A DNA stretch of 64,000 bases from Erwinia sorbitola (GCF_009738185.1 NZ_CP046509.1:3599501-3663500), one strand, 5' to 3'. Shown: positions 1 through 9,177, counted from the stretch's first letter. A program made the numbers and translations. The notes: generated by a model not told the origin, from the sequence alone.

Positions 1-305
1 GCGTAACACCTGAGATATTCGTCCCCTTTATCAGCGCGCTGCTGCATGAAGGCGGCATGTTTATCCGCAGCGGATCCGGAGCGCTGATGACCGCCTGGGT
101 GGCTGCGGGCCGTCTGATTGGCTATTACGAGCCGCATATGAATGCCTGGGATAGTCTGCCCGGTCTGGTGCTGGTGCGCGAAGCGGGCGGTATCAGCAAT
201 GATTTCTTAGCCAATCACGGCCTGCTGCGCGGTAACCCGCTGCTGCTGGCCAATGAGACCCTCTATCGCCAGTTGAGCGGAATGATCGCCCACCCGCTGG
301 CCTGA
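1..305 (+). CDS. Inositol monophosphatase family protein, 3' end only
   Basis: The reading frame is open from base 3, so the gene starts left of the window; about 100 C-terminal residues are visible. The segment MNAWDSLPGLVLVREAGG matches the second inositol-monophosphatase signature (WD...EAGG), whose Asp coordinates a catalytic metal. The family (SuhB, CysQ, HisN and relatives) removes phosphate from inositol monophosphates or similar small sugar phosphates in the cytoplasm. The next two genes on the same strand are an organophosphate antiporter and a phytase-type phosphatase, so inositol monophosphate is a reasonable substrate, but that is inference from context. Which subfamily it belongs to cannot be told from the fragment. 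Confidence 0.85.
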   Translation, partial: VTPEIFVPFISALLHEGGMFIRSGSGALMTAWVAAGRLIGYYEPHMNAWDSLPGLVLVREAGGISNDFLANHGLLRGNPLLLANETLYRQLSGMIAHPLA

Positions 306-417
306 CGGTCAACCTGAAACCAATACGTGCTCACACTCTGATAACCCTACGCCATTATCGCCCTGAGAGGCGCGGCAAACGTCAGAAAGCGGTACGTTCT
401 CTGTACGGAGATTTAAG

Positions 418-1776
418 ATGTCTGGATTGCTTAACTTCTTTAAAGCAGCACCTCCCGCGCCATCACCGGGGCGGTTTGATCAGCGGAAGTTTACCTTTCT
501 GCGCTGGCAAACTTTCCTCGCGATGACGCTGGCTTATGTCACTTTCTATGTCTGTCGCCTGTCGTTTACCGTGGCTAAAAGCGCGCTGGTTGAGCTGGGC
601 ATGACGCCGACAGAGCTTGGCATGATTGGCTCCGCGCTGTTCTTCTCTTACGCCATCGGCAAGCTGGTCAACGGTTTTATTGCTGACCATGCCAACGTAG
701 TGCGTTTTATGAGTCTGGGGCTGCTGCTCAGTGCGGGGATGAACCTGCTGATGGGCTTTACCACCAACGCGCTGTGGCTGACGCTGTTCTGGGGGATCAA
801 TGGCTGGGCGCAGTCGATGGGCGTTGGCCCCTGCGCTGTCTCACTGGCACGCTGGTACGGCAGCAAAGAGCGCGGCACCTTTTATTCCATGTGGTCAACC
901 GCTCACAATATCGGCGAGGCCGTCACCTATATGGTAATTGCCAGCGTTATTGCCGGATTTGGCTGGCACGCAGGCTACTTCACCACGGCGATGCTGGGCG
1001 TGGCGGGGATTGTGGTGATCCTGCTGTTTATGCGCGACTCACCGCAGAGCGCCGGTTATCCGCCAATTAGCGTAATTCGCGATGAACCTCAGGAGATTGA
1101 AGAGCAGCAGGGTTCGGTTTTTAAAAATCAGCTGCTATCGCTGCGTAATCCGGCTCTCTGGCTGCTGGCTCTTGCTTCGGCGTTTATGTATATCGATCGC
1201 TACGCGGTCAACTCCTGGGGCATCTTCTTTCTGCAACAGGCCAAGCACTACACTACGGTGGAAGCCTCCGGGATCGTTGGCGTCAACGCCATCGCCGGAA
1301 TTGTCGGGACGATTCTCGCGGGGGTGCTTTCTGACCGCTTTTTCCCGCGTAACCGCAGTGTGATGGCAGGATTTATCAGCCTGCTGAACGTGGCAGGGCT
1401 GGCCCTGATGCTGTGGCTGCCGCGCAGTAACTACACCGATATCCTGTCGATGATACTGTTTGGCGCGACAATTGGTGCTCTGACATGCTTCCTCGGCGGG
1501 TTAATCGCTGTCGATATCTCCTCGAAAAAAGCCGCAGGTGCGGCACTCGGCACCATCGGTATTGCCAGCTATGCCGGAGCCGGTCTGGGGGAGTTTATTA
1601 CCGGGGTGATTATCGATCGTACCTCGGTCATTGAGGCCGGCAAAACGTTGTATAACTTCCATAGTCTGTCGCAGTTCTGGATCGGCTGTGGTCTGATTTC
1701 CACCCTGCTGTGCTTTATTACCGCCGGTATTGTTGCCCGCCGCCATAGTCTGGCGCAGGCTCATTCGGTTGGCTGA
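418..1776 (+). CDS. Organophosphate:phosphate antiporter family MFS transporter (GlpT/UhpT/PgtP-like)
   Basis: A 452-residue, roughly 12-helix inner-membrane protein. The N-terminal stretch LAYVTFYVCRLSFTVAKSAL and the later TERG-like KERGTFYSMWSTAHNIG are typical of the OPA family, whose members exchange cytoplasmic phosphate for glycerol-3-phosphate, hexose phosphates or phosphoglycerate. The start is supported by GGAG ahead of the ATG. It lies about 110 bp after an inositol-monophosphatase gene and 41 bp before a periplasmic phytase-type phosphatase, so it could import a partly dephosphorylated inositol phosphate or sugar phosphate. The exact substrate cannot be read from the sequence; a UhpC-like sensor role is less likely because no uhpAB genes are nearby. 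Confidence 0.85.
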   Translation: MSGLLNFFKAAPPAPSPGRFDQRKFTFLRWQTFLAMTLAYVTFYVCRLSFTVAKSALVELGMTPTELGMIGSALFFSYAIGKLVNGFIADHANVVRFMSLGLLLSAGMNLLMGFTTNALWLTLFWGINGWAQSMGVGPCAVSLARWYGSKERGTFYSMWSTAHNIGEAVTYMVIASVIAGFGWHAGYFTTAMLGVAGIVVILLFMRDSPQSAGYPPISVIRDEPQEIEEQQGSVFKNQLLSLRNPALWLLALASAFMYIDRYAVNSWGIFFLQQAKHYTTVEASGIVGVNAIAGIVGTILAGVLSDRFFPRNRSVMAGFISLLNVAGLALMLWLPRSNYTDILSMILFGATIGALTCFLGGLIAVDISSKKAAGAALGTIGIASYAGAGLGEFITGVIIDRTSVIEAGKTLYNFHSLSQFWIGCGLISTLLCFITAGIVARRHSLAQAHSVG

Positions 1777-1817
1777 TTTATTTCGTTTTTTAATCTGACC
1801 TTATTGAAGGAATTATT

Positions 1818-3092
1818 ATGTTAACGATACAGACGGCGTTATCGCGCCTGGCATTTGCCCTGATTATGGTACCCGTGCTGAGTAGTCAGGTGGTGCAGGC
1901 AGCAGATTTCGAGCTGGAGAAGGTGGTTGAAGTCAGCCGCCACGGGGTGCGTCCGCCAACGCCGGATAACACTAAAGCGATGGAAGCCGGCACCGATCGC
2001 CCCTGGCCGCAGTGGCTGACTGCCGATGGTGAACTGACCGGACATGGTTACGCCGCTGCTGTCCTGAAAGGCGGCTACGAGGCCAACGGCTGGCGTCAGG
2101 CAGGACTGCTGACCTCAGGCTGCCCGGACAGCAAGGCGCTGTTTGTCTGGGCCAGCCCGTTACAGCGAACTAAAGCCACTGCGAAGGCGCTCACTGACGG
2201 TGCGTTTCCGGGCTGCGACGTGACAGTACACAGCGTTAGTGACGACAGCGATCCCCTGTTCCAGAGCGATAAAATGGGGCTGGCCCCGCTGGATGAAGCA
2301 AAAGCACGGGCAGGGATTCAGCAGGCCATGGGCGGCACTGTAGAGCAGGCAGAGCAGCGCGCAGCGCCGGAGATCGCGCGCCTGAAAGCCGTGGTCTGTC
2401 TGGCTGACCATCCTTGTCCGATCTTCGATCGCCCCTGGAGCATCAAGCGCAACAAGGACGGGCGTTTCGAAGTTGAAGGACTGGCGACACTGGCCAATAT
2501 GGCAGAAACGTTCCGCCTCGCCTGGAGTGAGAACCAGCCCTCAGCGAACGTGGCATTTGGCCATGTCCACTCTGCCGCTGACGTGGCAAAGCTGATGCCG
2601 CTGCTGACCACCAAATATGATTACATCAACGATGTGCCCTACATCGCGCGCCGTGGCGGTTCCGTGCTGATGGATCAGATAGCTAAAGGGCTGGCGGCTA
2701 AACCGGTCAAAGATGGCCCGCCGGACGTACGCTGGCTGCTGTATGTGGCGCACGATACCAATATCTCCTGGCTGCGCACCATGCTGGACTTTAGCTGGCA
2801 GCTGGCTGAATACCCGCGTGGCAATATTCCTCCGGCGGGGAGCCTGGTGTTTGAACGCTGGCGCGAAACGCACAGCGGCAAGCGCTATATCCGCCTCTAT
2901 TTCCAGGCACAGACCCTCGACCAGATCCGTAATCTGGCTCCGCTGGCGGGAAAAAATGCCCTGGTGAGGAAAGAGTTTAGCGCGCCTGATTGCCGGATCA
3001 CGTCCGCAGGTGTGATGTGCCCGTATGACAGCATGATGGCACGTATTACGCACAGCATCGACCGCAGTGCCGTCACTCCCGTGCACTATTAA
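1818..3092 (+). CDS. Periplasmic histidine acid phosphatase, AppA-type phytase
   Basis: 424 residues with a Sec signal peptide (cleavage probably after VVQA, about residue 29). The catalytic RHGVRPPT motif is at residues 41-48, with the nucleophile His and phosphate-binding Arg. The proton-donor motif is HDTN at about 312-315, the form found in E. coli AppA rather than the HDSN form of glucose-1-phosphatase Agp; the following PPAGSLVFERWRE also resembles AppA. The enzyme class removes phosphate from phytate and other phosphomonoesters in the periplasm. AAGGAATTATT precedes the ATG. With the upstream antiporter and inositol monophosphatase it would form an inositol-phosphate utilisation set. 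An Agp-like sugar phosphatase is the main alternative. Confidence 0.85.
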   Translation: MLTIQTALSRLAFALIMVPVLSSQVVQAADFELEKVVEVSRHGVRPPTPDNTKAMEAGTDRPWPQWLTADGELTGHGYAAAVLKGGYEANGWRQAGLLTSGCPDSKALFVWASPLQRTKATAKALTDGAFPGCDVTVHSVSDDSDPLFQSDKMGLAPLDEAKARAGIQQAMGGTVEQAEQRAAPEIARLKAVVCLADHPCPIFDRPWSIKRNKDGRFEVEGLATLANMAETFRLAWSENQPSANVAFGHVHSAADVAKLMPLLTTKYDYINDVPYIARRGGSVLMDQIAKGLAAKPVKDGPPDVRWLLYVAHDTNISWLRTMLDFSWQLAEYPRGNIPPAGSLVFERWRETHSGKRYIRLYFQAQTLDQIRNLAPLAGKNALVRKEFSAPDCRITSAGVMCPYDSMMARITHSIDRSAVTPVHY

Positions 3093-3113
3093 TTAACTGT
3101 TCTGATGGTAAAA

Positions 3114-3139
3114 AAAAGGCCCCCTGACGGTGGCCTTTT
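3114..3139. terminator. Bidirectional terminator between phytase gene and proY
   Basis: AAAAGGCC and GGCCTTTT arms around a 10-nt loop, with T-rich tails on both strands, lie between two convergent genes. Confidence 0.85.
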
Positions 3140-3153
3140 CTCTTATTTTCGCG

Positions 3154-4506
3154 CTAGCGATTGTTGCGCTTTACCCACTGCCAGCTAATCAGCAGCAGCA
3201 GGATCCAGCCCATACCGACATACAGCGAAATACGGGTATCCGGGAAATAACCAATCAGGCCGATGACAAACGCCAGGAACAGGATACCGATAACGGCGGT
3301 AACGTTACCGCCCGGCAGCGCAAACTTTAGCTCTTTCTGCTGCTCAGGCGTCAGTGTACGACGGAAAGCAATTTGCGAAAGAAGGATCATAATCCACACC
3401 CATACGGTGGCGAACGTTGCCAGTGAAGCGATCACCAGGAATACTTTCTGTGGCATCAGATAATTAAGATAAACCGCCACCAGCATTGCCAGCATCATCG
3501 CCAACACCGTCACCCACGGCACACCTCTGCGCGATACCGAAGCAAACACTTTAGGTGCATGCCCCTGCTCTGCCATGCCATGCAGCATGCGGCCAACGCC
3601 GAATACGTCACTGTTGATTGCTGACAGCGAAGCGGTAATCACCACGAAGTTAAGGATCGTTGCGGCCGCAGCAATTCCCATATGCTGGAACGTCAGAACA
3701 AACGGACTGCCGTTAGTGCCCACCTGGTTCCACGGATAGATAGACATAATGACGAACAGCGTACCCACATAGAACACCAGAATACGCAGCGGCACGGTAT
3801 TGATCGCACGTGGAATCGACACCTGAGGATCTTTCGCTTCGCCCGCTGTGATACCGATAATTTCGATACCACCGAAAGCAAACATCACCACCTGGAGCGA
3901 CAGCACCACGCCAATCCAGCCGTTCGGCATAAACCCGCCGTTGGTCCACAGATTGCTGATCCCCGTTGCCTGGCCGCCGTTACCGATGCCCCAGAGAATA
4001 ATGCCAAAACCGGCGACAATCATCAGGATAATGGTGGCGACTTTAAACAACGACAGCCAGAATTCCACTTCACCGAACACCTTAACCGTAGCAAGATTAA
4101 GTGCGCCGATAATCAACACCACGCTTAAAACCCAAATCCAGTGCTGCACATCCGGGAACCACACGCCCATATAGATACCAAAGGCGGTAACATCCGCAAT
4201 GGCAACTATCAGGATTTCAAAGCAGTAGGTCCAACCGGTGATATAACCTGAGAGCGGGCCAAGATAATCACGCGCATAGCGTGAAAATGAACTGGCCTGA
4301 GGGTTATTAACGGACATTTCGCCAAGGGCGCGCATAATAATATATGCAGCAGCCCCTCCTACCAGGTAGGCAATCAGGACGCCAGGACCGGCCATTCTGA
4401 TGGCATCAGCCGAGCCATAAAACAGCCCGGTACCAATAGCTGAACCGAGAGCCATAAACCGAATATGGCGAGTGCTCAGACCTTTTTTGAGTGTTGAACT
4501 TGTCAT
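3154..4506 (-). CDS. proY: Proline-specific permease ProY (APC family)
   Basis: 450 residues, about 12 membrane helices, with the APC-family opening RHIRFMALGSAIGTGLFYGS (residues about 14-33) and the conserved EIIGITAGEAKDP segment in the middle. The family consists of proton-coupled amino-acid importers. The length and the proY-brnQ order next to phoBR match E. coli K-12, where ProY is a cryptic proline transporter; that assignment is from known gene order. It is transcribed in the same direction as brnQ with a gap of about 50 bp, so the two probably share a transcript. The start is the ATG before TSSTLKKGLS. Confidence 0.93.
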   Translation of the reverse strand: MTSSTLKKGLSTRHIRFMALGSAIGTGLFYGSADAIRMAGPGVLIAYLVGGAAAYIIMRALGEMSVNNPQASSFSRYARDYLGPLSGYITGWTYCFEILIVAIADVTAFGIYMGVWFPDVQHWIWVLSVVLIIGALNLATVKVFGEVEFWLSLFKVATIILMIVAGFGIILWGIGNGGQATGISNLWTNGGFMPNGWIGVVLSLQVVMFAFGGIEIIGITAGEAKDPQVSIPRAINTVPLRILVFYVGTLFVIMSIYPWNQVGTNGSPFVLTFQHMGIAAAATILNFVVITASLSAINSDVFGVGRMLHGMAEQGHAPKVFASVSRRGVPWVTVLAMMLAMLVAVYLNYLMPQKVFLVIASLATFATVWVWIMILLSQIAFRRTLTPEQQKELKFALPGGNVTAVIGILFLAFVIGLIGYFPDTRISLYVGMGWILLLLISWQWVKRNNR

Positions 4507-4560
4507 AATTACACCTGTCGGCCCCTTACCGGCAAGGAGGCAAGGGAAAGTTTTACAACG

Positions 4561-5883
4561 CTATTGCTGATGCGCAGTAACCGACTGGCGGCCTGAAACG
4601 CGATCGTACAAAGCCACCAATACCAGCATCACCAGTGAAGGCGGCAACCATGCCAATCCCTGATCGGCTAAAGGCAGACTTTGGGTAAATGCTGGCAGTA
4701 TTGCCTTAAAGTTTGTGCTTTTTATTGCATCGACAATACCGAAAAGCAGACTAATCAGCATAACTGGCGCGATGATTCTCGTGCTTTTATTCCACCACTT
4801 TAAGGTAAAACTTAACAGTACCAGCACAATACAAGGTGGGTAAATCGCAGTTAATACTGGAATTGAAATCTGGATAAGATGACTCAGACCCAGGTTTGAA
4901 ACCACCATCGAGAACAGGCCAAGAATAAACACTAACTGACGATAGCTAAGAGGCAGGTAGTGCTCAAAGAACTCTGCACAGGCGCAGGTCAGACCAACAG
5001 CCGTCACCATACAGGCAACGAAAATCAGTGCGGCCAGGAAGAAGCTGCCCATATTTCCGAAGGTGTGCTGCACATAAGCATGCAGAATAGCGGCACCGTT
5101 AGCATTCTGGTCAACGATAGAAGCGCTGTCAGAACCGAGCTTAAACAGTGCCAGATAAACCAGCGTCAGGCCCACACCAGCAATCAGACCCGCAATCACG
5201 GTGTAACGGGTTAATAATTTCGCTTCACTGATGCCGCGCGAGCGTGCTGCGTTGACAATAACAATGCCAAACACCAGCGCCCCGAGGGTATCCATGGTCA
5301 GATAACCGTTCACAAAGCCGCTGGAGAATGCCGCACGTTGATAATCAACGGTTGCAGGCGCGAGGCCACCCGCCGGCCACAGCAGCGCGGCCAGACCCAG
5401 AATAGTCAGGGCAAAAATTTTCAGCGGTGCCAGCACATGGCCTACGGTATCCAGCAGTTTGCCCGGATAGAGGGAGACGCCTATCACCAGAGCAAAGTAA
5501 ACCATGCTGTAGAGCATCAGCGGCAGCGTGCCGTCGCCCGTCAGCGGGGCAATCCCCACTTCAAACGATACCGTCGCGGTACGTGGCGTAGCAAACAGCG
5601 GGCCAACGGCCAGATAACAGACGGTCGCCAGCACCACGCCAGCCGCTTTACCTATTGGCGAACTAAGGGCGTCAATACCGCCGCCGACGCGTGCCAGCGC
5701 AATAACGGTAATCACCGGCAGTCCCACTGCGGTGATCAGAAAGCCGAGAGCGGCAATCCAGACGTGTTCACCAGACTGGATCCCCACCATTGGTGGGAAA
5801 ATGATGTTTCCGGCACCGACAAACAGGGCAAAAGTCATAAAGCCCAGCGCCAGAATATCTTTGGAAGTTAAACGATGTGTCAT
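4561..5883 (-). CDS. brnQ: Branched-chain amino acid carrier protein BrnQ (LIVCS family)
   Basis: A sodium- or proton-coupled importer of leucine, isoleucine and valine in the inner membrane. The protein is nearly superimposable on E. coli BrnQ in memory: DILALGFMTFALFVGAGNII at the N terminus and FATPRTATVSFEVGIAPL near residue 100. The start is placed at 5883 (MTHRLTSKDI), which gives 440 residues, the family length; the frame is open a further 39 codons upstream but those residues do not resemble the family. No strong Shine-Dalgarno is seen upstream of this ATG, as also in E. coli. About 12 membrane helices; proY follows downstream on the same strand. Confidence 0.95.
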   Translation of the reverse strand: MTHRLTSKDILALGFMTFALFVGAGNIIFPPMVGIQSGEHVWIAALGFLITAVGLPVITVIALARVGGGIDALSSPIGKAAGVVLATVCYLAVGPLFATPRTATVSFEVGIAPLTGDGTLPLMLYSMVYFALVIGVSLYPGKLLDTVGHVLAPLKIFALTILGLAALLWPAGGLAPATVDYQRAAFSSGFVNGYLTMDTLGALVFGIVIVNAARSRGISEAKLLTRYTVIAGLIAGVGLTLVYLALFKLGSDSASIVDQNANGAAILHAYVQHTFGNMGSFFLAALIFVACMVTAVGLTCACAEFFEHYLPLSYRQLVFILGLFSMVVSNLGLSHLIQISIPVLTAIYPPCIVLVLLSFTLKWWNKSTRIIAPVMLISLLFGIVDAIKSTNFKAILPAFTQSLPLADQGLAWLPPSLVMLVLVALYDRVSGRQSVTAHQQ

Positions 5884-6253
5884 AAGAAATCGTGTTGCCC
5901 GTGATGTTGTAAAAGGTCGTGATGTCAGGTTGTTACTGAAATCTATCCCTCTGCTCGCTCTAAAAACATTGTCACATAAATTCAATACAGTGGAATGCAC
6001 TTGTTTTGGCTATATCAACAGTGAAAGTGAGCTGGTTATTTTCTGTATACAGGGGGATGACGAAAAAACGGGGGTAAGTAGAACGTTTATAGGGGAGAAA
6101 GGCAATACAGGATTGGAAAAGCAGGATGATATAGCGTAAAAAACCACTTAACCAGTGCATATCTTTAGATCTGGCTACGAATGCATTAGATGATTTGTAT
6201 CTTTTTTATCCGACCCAGGGTTAATTTCCGCATTAAATCCGGGTGAGATGCAC
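5884..6253. other. Non-coding spacer upstream of brnQ
   Basis: AT-rich, with short open frames on both strands that lack convincing ribosome sites and resemble no known family. It presumably carries the brnQ promoter; no operator could be named. Confidence 0.5.
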
Positions 6254-6275
6254 AAAAGGCGCGGAAATCCGCGCC
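6254..6275 (-). terminator. Intrinsic terminator of the MetE-like gene
   Basis: On the minus strand an 8-bp GGCGCGGA/TCCGCGCC stem with a 2-nt loop is followed by TTTT, 24 nt after the stop codon. Confidence 0.85.
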
Positions 6276-6298
6276 CTGTACACAAACTGATGCAGCGA

Positions 6299-7399
6299 TT
6301 ACCAGACCCGGCTGGCAACATCCACGACCAGACGCACCTTGGCCCACTGCTGCTCTTCCGTCAGGCTATTACCCTCTTCAGTTGAGGCAAAGCCGCACTG
6401 CGGGCTGAGACAGATCTGATTGAGACTGACAAACTGCGATGCTTCACGCAGGCGTTTCTCTACGGTTTCTGCCGCTTCAAGCTCACCATTTTTGGTCGTG
6501 ATCAGACCCAGCACGACCTGCTGTTTTCCTGGTTTGATAAAGCGCAGTGGCTCAAAGCCGCCGGAACGCTCGTTATCGTACTCAAGGAAGAAAGCATCGA
6601 TATTGACACCGCCAAACAGAATTTCGGCCACCGGCTCATAGCCACCTTCCGAGATCCAGGTGGAGCGGAAGTTACCACGACACACATGCAGGCCAATCAC
6701 CAGATCGTCCGGCTTCCCTTCGATAGCTTTATTCAACACGCGGGCATAGGTACGCGCCAGCTCTTCCGGGTTGTCACCGCGATCGCGGATCTGCTGTTTT
6801 TGATCGTCAGAGCAGAGATAGGCCCAGACGGTATCATCCAGTTGCAGATAACGGCAGCCAGCATCATAGAAAGCTTTAATTGCATCGCGATAGGTCTGCG
6901 CCAGATCGTCAAAATAGACATTAAGATCCGGATAGACATCCGCATCGATCACTTTACGCCCGCCGCGAAAATGCAGCACGCTTGGGCTGGGGATAGTCAT
7001 TTTAGCGACGGCATCACCGCTGATACTTTGCAAAAAACGGAAATCTTCCAGCATTGGGTGGTTGCTGAAGCCCAGCTTACCGGTCACCTTCACACCGCGA
7101 GCCTTGGTCTGAACGCCGTTAAACTGAATGCCCTGCTCGGCCTCATAACGCTCTACGCCGTCCAGGCCATCAAAGAAATCGAAATGCCACCAGGCGCGGC
7201 GGAATTCACCATCGGTCACTACCTGCAAGCCATTTTCGCGCTGACGGGCAACCACTTTGCGGATCGCCTCATCCTCGACTGCGCGCAGTGCGGCGGCATC
7301 AATTTCTCCCGCTTCAAACTGCTTACGGGCCTGTTTAATTTCCGCCGGGCGCAGATAGCTGCCAACCACTTCGGCGCGGTATGGGGTGAATGTTGTCAT
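6299..7399 (-). CDS. Cobalamin-independent methionine synthase II family protein (YxjG/YxjH-like)
   Basis: 366 residues covering only a MetE C-terminal-type (betaalpha)8 domain. The likely zinc and homocysteine ligands are visible: His and Cys in GLHVCRGN, Glu in FFLEYDN, and Cys in CLSPQCGF near the C terminus. Single-domain proteins of this kind transfer a methyl group to a thiol such as homocysteine. Translation is placed at 7399 because AGGAG lies 9 nt upstream and the resulting start MTTFTPYRAEVVGSYLRP matches the family; the frame extends 10 codons further. Tandem MetJ boxes lie 60-95 bp upstream, tying it to methionine metabolism. The methyl donor is not known. Confidence 0.88.
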   Translation of the reverse strand: MTTFTPYRAEVVGSYLRPAEIKQARKQFEAGEIDAAALRAVEDEAIRKVVARQRENGLQVVTDGEFRRAWWHFDFFDGLDGVERYEAEQGIQFNGVQTKARGVKVTGKLGFSNHPMLEDFRFLQSISGDAVAKMTIPSPSVLHFRGGRKVIDADVYPDLNVYFDDLAQTYRDAIKAFYDAGCRYLQLDDTVWAYLCSDDQKQQIRDRGDNPEELARTYARVLNKAIEGKPDDLVIGLHVCRGNFRSTWISEGGYEPVAEILFGGVNIDAFFLEYDNERSGGFEPLRFIKPGKQQVVLGLITTKNGELEAAETVEKRLREASQFVSLNQICLSPQCGFASTEEGNSLTEEQQWAKVRLVVDVASRVW

Positions 7400-7459
7400 A
7401 ATAAATAGCTCCTGGCCTGCACTCGGCACATAATTTAGTGACGTAATAATTACATCAAG

Positions 7460-7491
7460 TTATATGTAGACTTCTGGACGTCTATATGTCT
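7460..7491 (-). promoter_or_regulatory. MetJ operator (tandem met boxes)
   Basis: Consecutive 8-mers read AGACTTCT, GGACGTCT and ATATGTCT (7468-7491), with a weaker TTATATGT before them; the consensus met box is AGACGTCT. Tandem boxes are how MetJ binds DNA cooperatively with S-adenosylmethionine. Position upstream of the MetE-like gene implies repression when methionine is plentiful. Confidence 0.85.
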
Positions 7492-7571
7492 GTTACTTAA
7501 GAGTGTCATGAGAAGTCATCCGCGGCAAACGAGTAAATTTCATGTGAGTTGAAAAATATTCATGTTGTGGC

Positions 7572-8231
7572 AGGAGCGGGTCAGGCATGCCTGACCCCTA
7601 CGAGTACGGTTTACATTCGTGAAGTGGAAGTACGCACGAACCCGGCAATACGCAGCTATGCCTCGCCCACAGCGAGTACGGTTTTACATTCATGAAGCGA
7701 AAGCACGCACAAACCCGGCAATACGCAGCTATGCCTCCGCAGGGGCGAGGCACGCCTCGTCCACGGCGAGTACGGTTTACATTCGTGAAGTGGAAGCACG
7801 CACAAACCCGGCAATACGCAGCTATGCCTCCGCAGGAGCGAGGCACGCCTCGCACACAGCGAGTACGGTTTACATTCGCGAAGTGGAAGCACGCACAAAC
7901 CCGGCAATACGCAGCTATGCCTTCGTAGGGGCGAGGCACGCCTCGCCCACAGCGAGTACGGTTTTACATTCGTGAAGTGGAAGCACGCACAAACCCGGCA
8001 ATACGCAGCTATGCCTCCGCAGGAGCGAGGCACGCCTCGCCCACAGCGAGTACGGTTTTACATTCATGAAGCGAAAGCACGCACAAACCCGGCAATACGC
8101 AGCTATGCCTCCGTAGGGGCGAGGCACGCCTCGCCCACAGCGAGTACGGTTTACATTCGTGAAGTGGAAGTACGCACGAACCCGGCAATACGCAGCTATG
8201 CCTTCGCAGGGGCGAGGCACGCCTCGCCCAG
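7572..8231. repeat. Tandem array of about seven 93-94 bp repeats with internal palindromes
   Basis: The core GCAGCTATGCCT recurs at 7652, 7725, 7818, 7911, 8005, 8099 and 8192, giving periods of 73, 93, 93, 94, 94 and 93 bp; the 73-bp unit has lost its palindrome segment. Each full unit contains an inverted repeat of the form GGCGAGGC-AC-GCCTCGCC. The left end carries a variant palindrome, GGGTCAGGCATGCCTGACCC (7578-7597). Two unit types differ by GTGAAGTGGAAG against ATGAAGCGAAAG. Because 93 is divisible by three, several frames stay open on both strands, but none has a start with a ribosome site and all give the same low-complexity peptides, so coding is unlikely. The array fills the space between the MetE-like gene and the stop codon of the PstS-like gene. 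Confidence 0.9.
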
Positions 8232-8234
8232 GCA

Positions 8235-9158
8235 TTATTCAGCCAGCATAGCGCGGGCGCGCTGCATCTGCTGTTCCGACAATGGCAAATACCCTGCCTG
8301 ACTGACCAGAGCCTGGCCCTGCGTTGACAGCGCCAGACGTAAAAAAGCAGCCGTCAGCGGTTCCAGCGGTTTATCCGGCGCTTTATTCACATAGATATAG
8401 AGAGGGCGGGCGTAAGGGTAGCGGCCGCTGCGGATATTCTCAGCGCTCGGCGCAATCCACTCATTGCCATTGCGCGCTACCGGCACGATCTTAACACCGC
8501 TGATATGAAATCCGGCGCTGGCATAACCAATACCGTTTAACGTACCCGCCACCGCCTGCACAACGGCGGCAGAACCGGGATATTCGCCCACGTCATTGCG
8601 GAAATCACCGTTACACAGCGCCTGCTGTTTAAAGAACCCCCAGGTGCCGGATGCGGAATTACGCCCAAAACGTTGCAGTCCACGCGTCGCCCATTCTGGC
8701 TGGGTCAGCTCTAAATCCCCCCAGGTTTTCGGTACCGACAGCCCGCCGCAGCGGCGGGTCACGGAAAAAATAGCATCCAGCTGTTGGGCATTCAGCCCGT
8801 TCAACGGGTTGTCCTGATTGACCACCACCACCAGCGCATCCATCGCCACCGGAACCGCCAGCGGCTGATAGCCGTAGCTGTCCTCAAACAGCTGGCGCTC
8901 TACAGCCTGCATCGGGCGGCTCATGGCACCGAGCTGCGCAGCACCTGCCGCCAGCGCCGTAGGTGCAGTTGACGATCCGGCCGCCTGAATCTGCACATTG
9001 ACTCCGGGGTACTGACGGTTAAAGCTCTCACCCCACAGGGCCATCAGGTTACCCAGCGTATCAGAGCCGACGCTGGTCAGATTGCCCGCCAGCATTCCCT
9101 CTTTCGCCAGCGCCTGCGAACTTACCAGCAACAGCGCCAGCGCGATTAACATTTTCAT
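8235..9158 (-). CDS. PstS-family phosphate-binding protein encoded behind phoR
   Basis: 307 residues: a Sec signal peptide (MKMLIALALLLVSSQALA) and a PstS-like fold with the phosphate-loop segments VGSDTLGNLM near the N terminus and RNSASGTWGFFK in the middle. Such proteins bind phosphate in the periplasm and hand it to an ABC importer or signal to PhoR. The start at 9158 is chosen because the signal peptide begins there; the frame is open 19 codons further but those residues are not signal-like. It begins 19 bp after the phoR stop, so it should be co-transcribed with phoBR. No pstCAB genes are in the window, so it is an extra binding protein rather than the classic pst operon. Its stop abuts the 93-bp repeat array. 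Confidence 0.87.
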   Translation of the reverse strand: MKMLIALALLLVSSQALAKEGMLAGNLTSVGSDTLGNLMALWGESFNRQYPGVNVQIQAAGSSTAPTALAAGAAQLGAMSRPMQAVERQLFEDSYGYQPLAVPVAMDALVVVVNQDNPLNGLNAQQLDAIFSVTRRCGGLSVPKTWGDLELTQPEWATRGLQRFGRNSASGTWGFFKQQALCNGDFRNDVGEYPGSAAVVQAVAGTLNGIGYASAGFHISGVKIVPVARNGNEWIAPSAENIRSGRYPYARPLYIYVNKAPDKPLEPLTAAFLRLALSTQGQALVSQAGYLPLSEQQMQRARAMLAE

Positions 9159-9177
9159 TGCATGGGTTCCGTGAGAC

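Noticed and set aside
5972..6160. 62-residue hydrophobic minus-strand frame upstream of brnQ
   Set aside because: No ribosome site or similarity; AT-rich spacer composition explains it.
7598..8301. Several overlapping open frames on both strands with Cys- or Arg-rich repeated peptides
   Set aside because: They come from the 93-bp repeat, whose length is a multiple of three; no ribosome sites, and all frames on both strands stay open alike.
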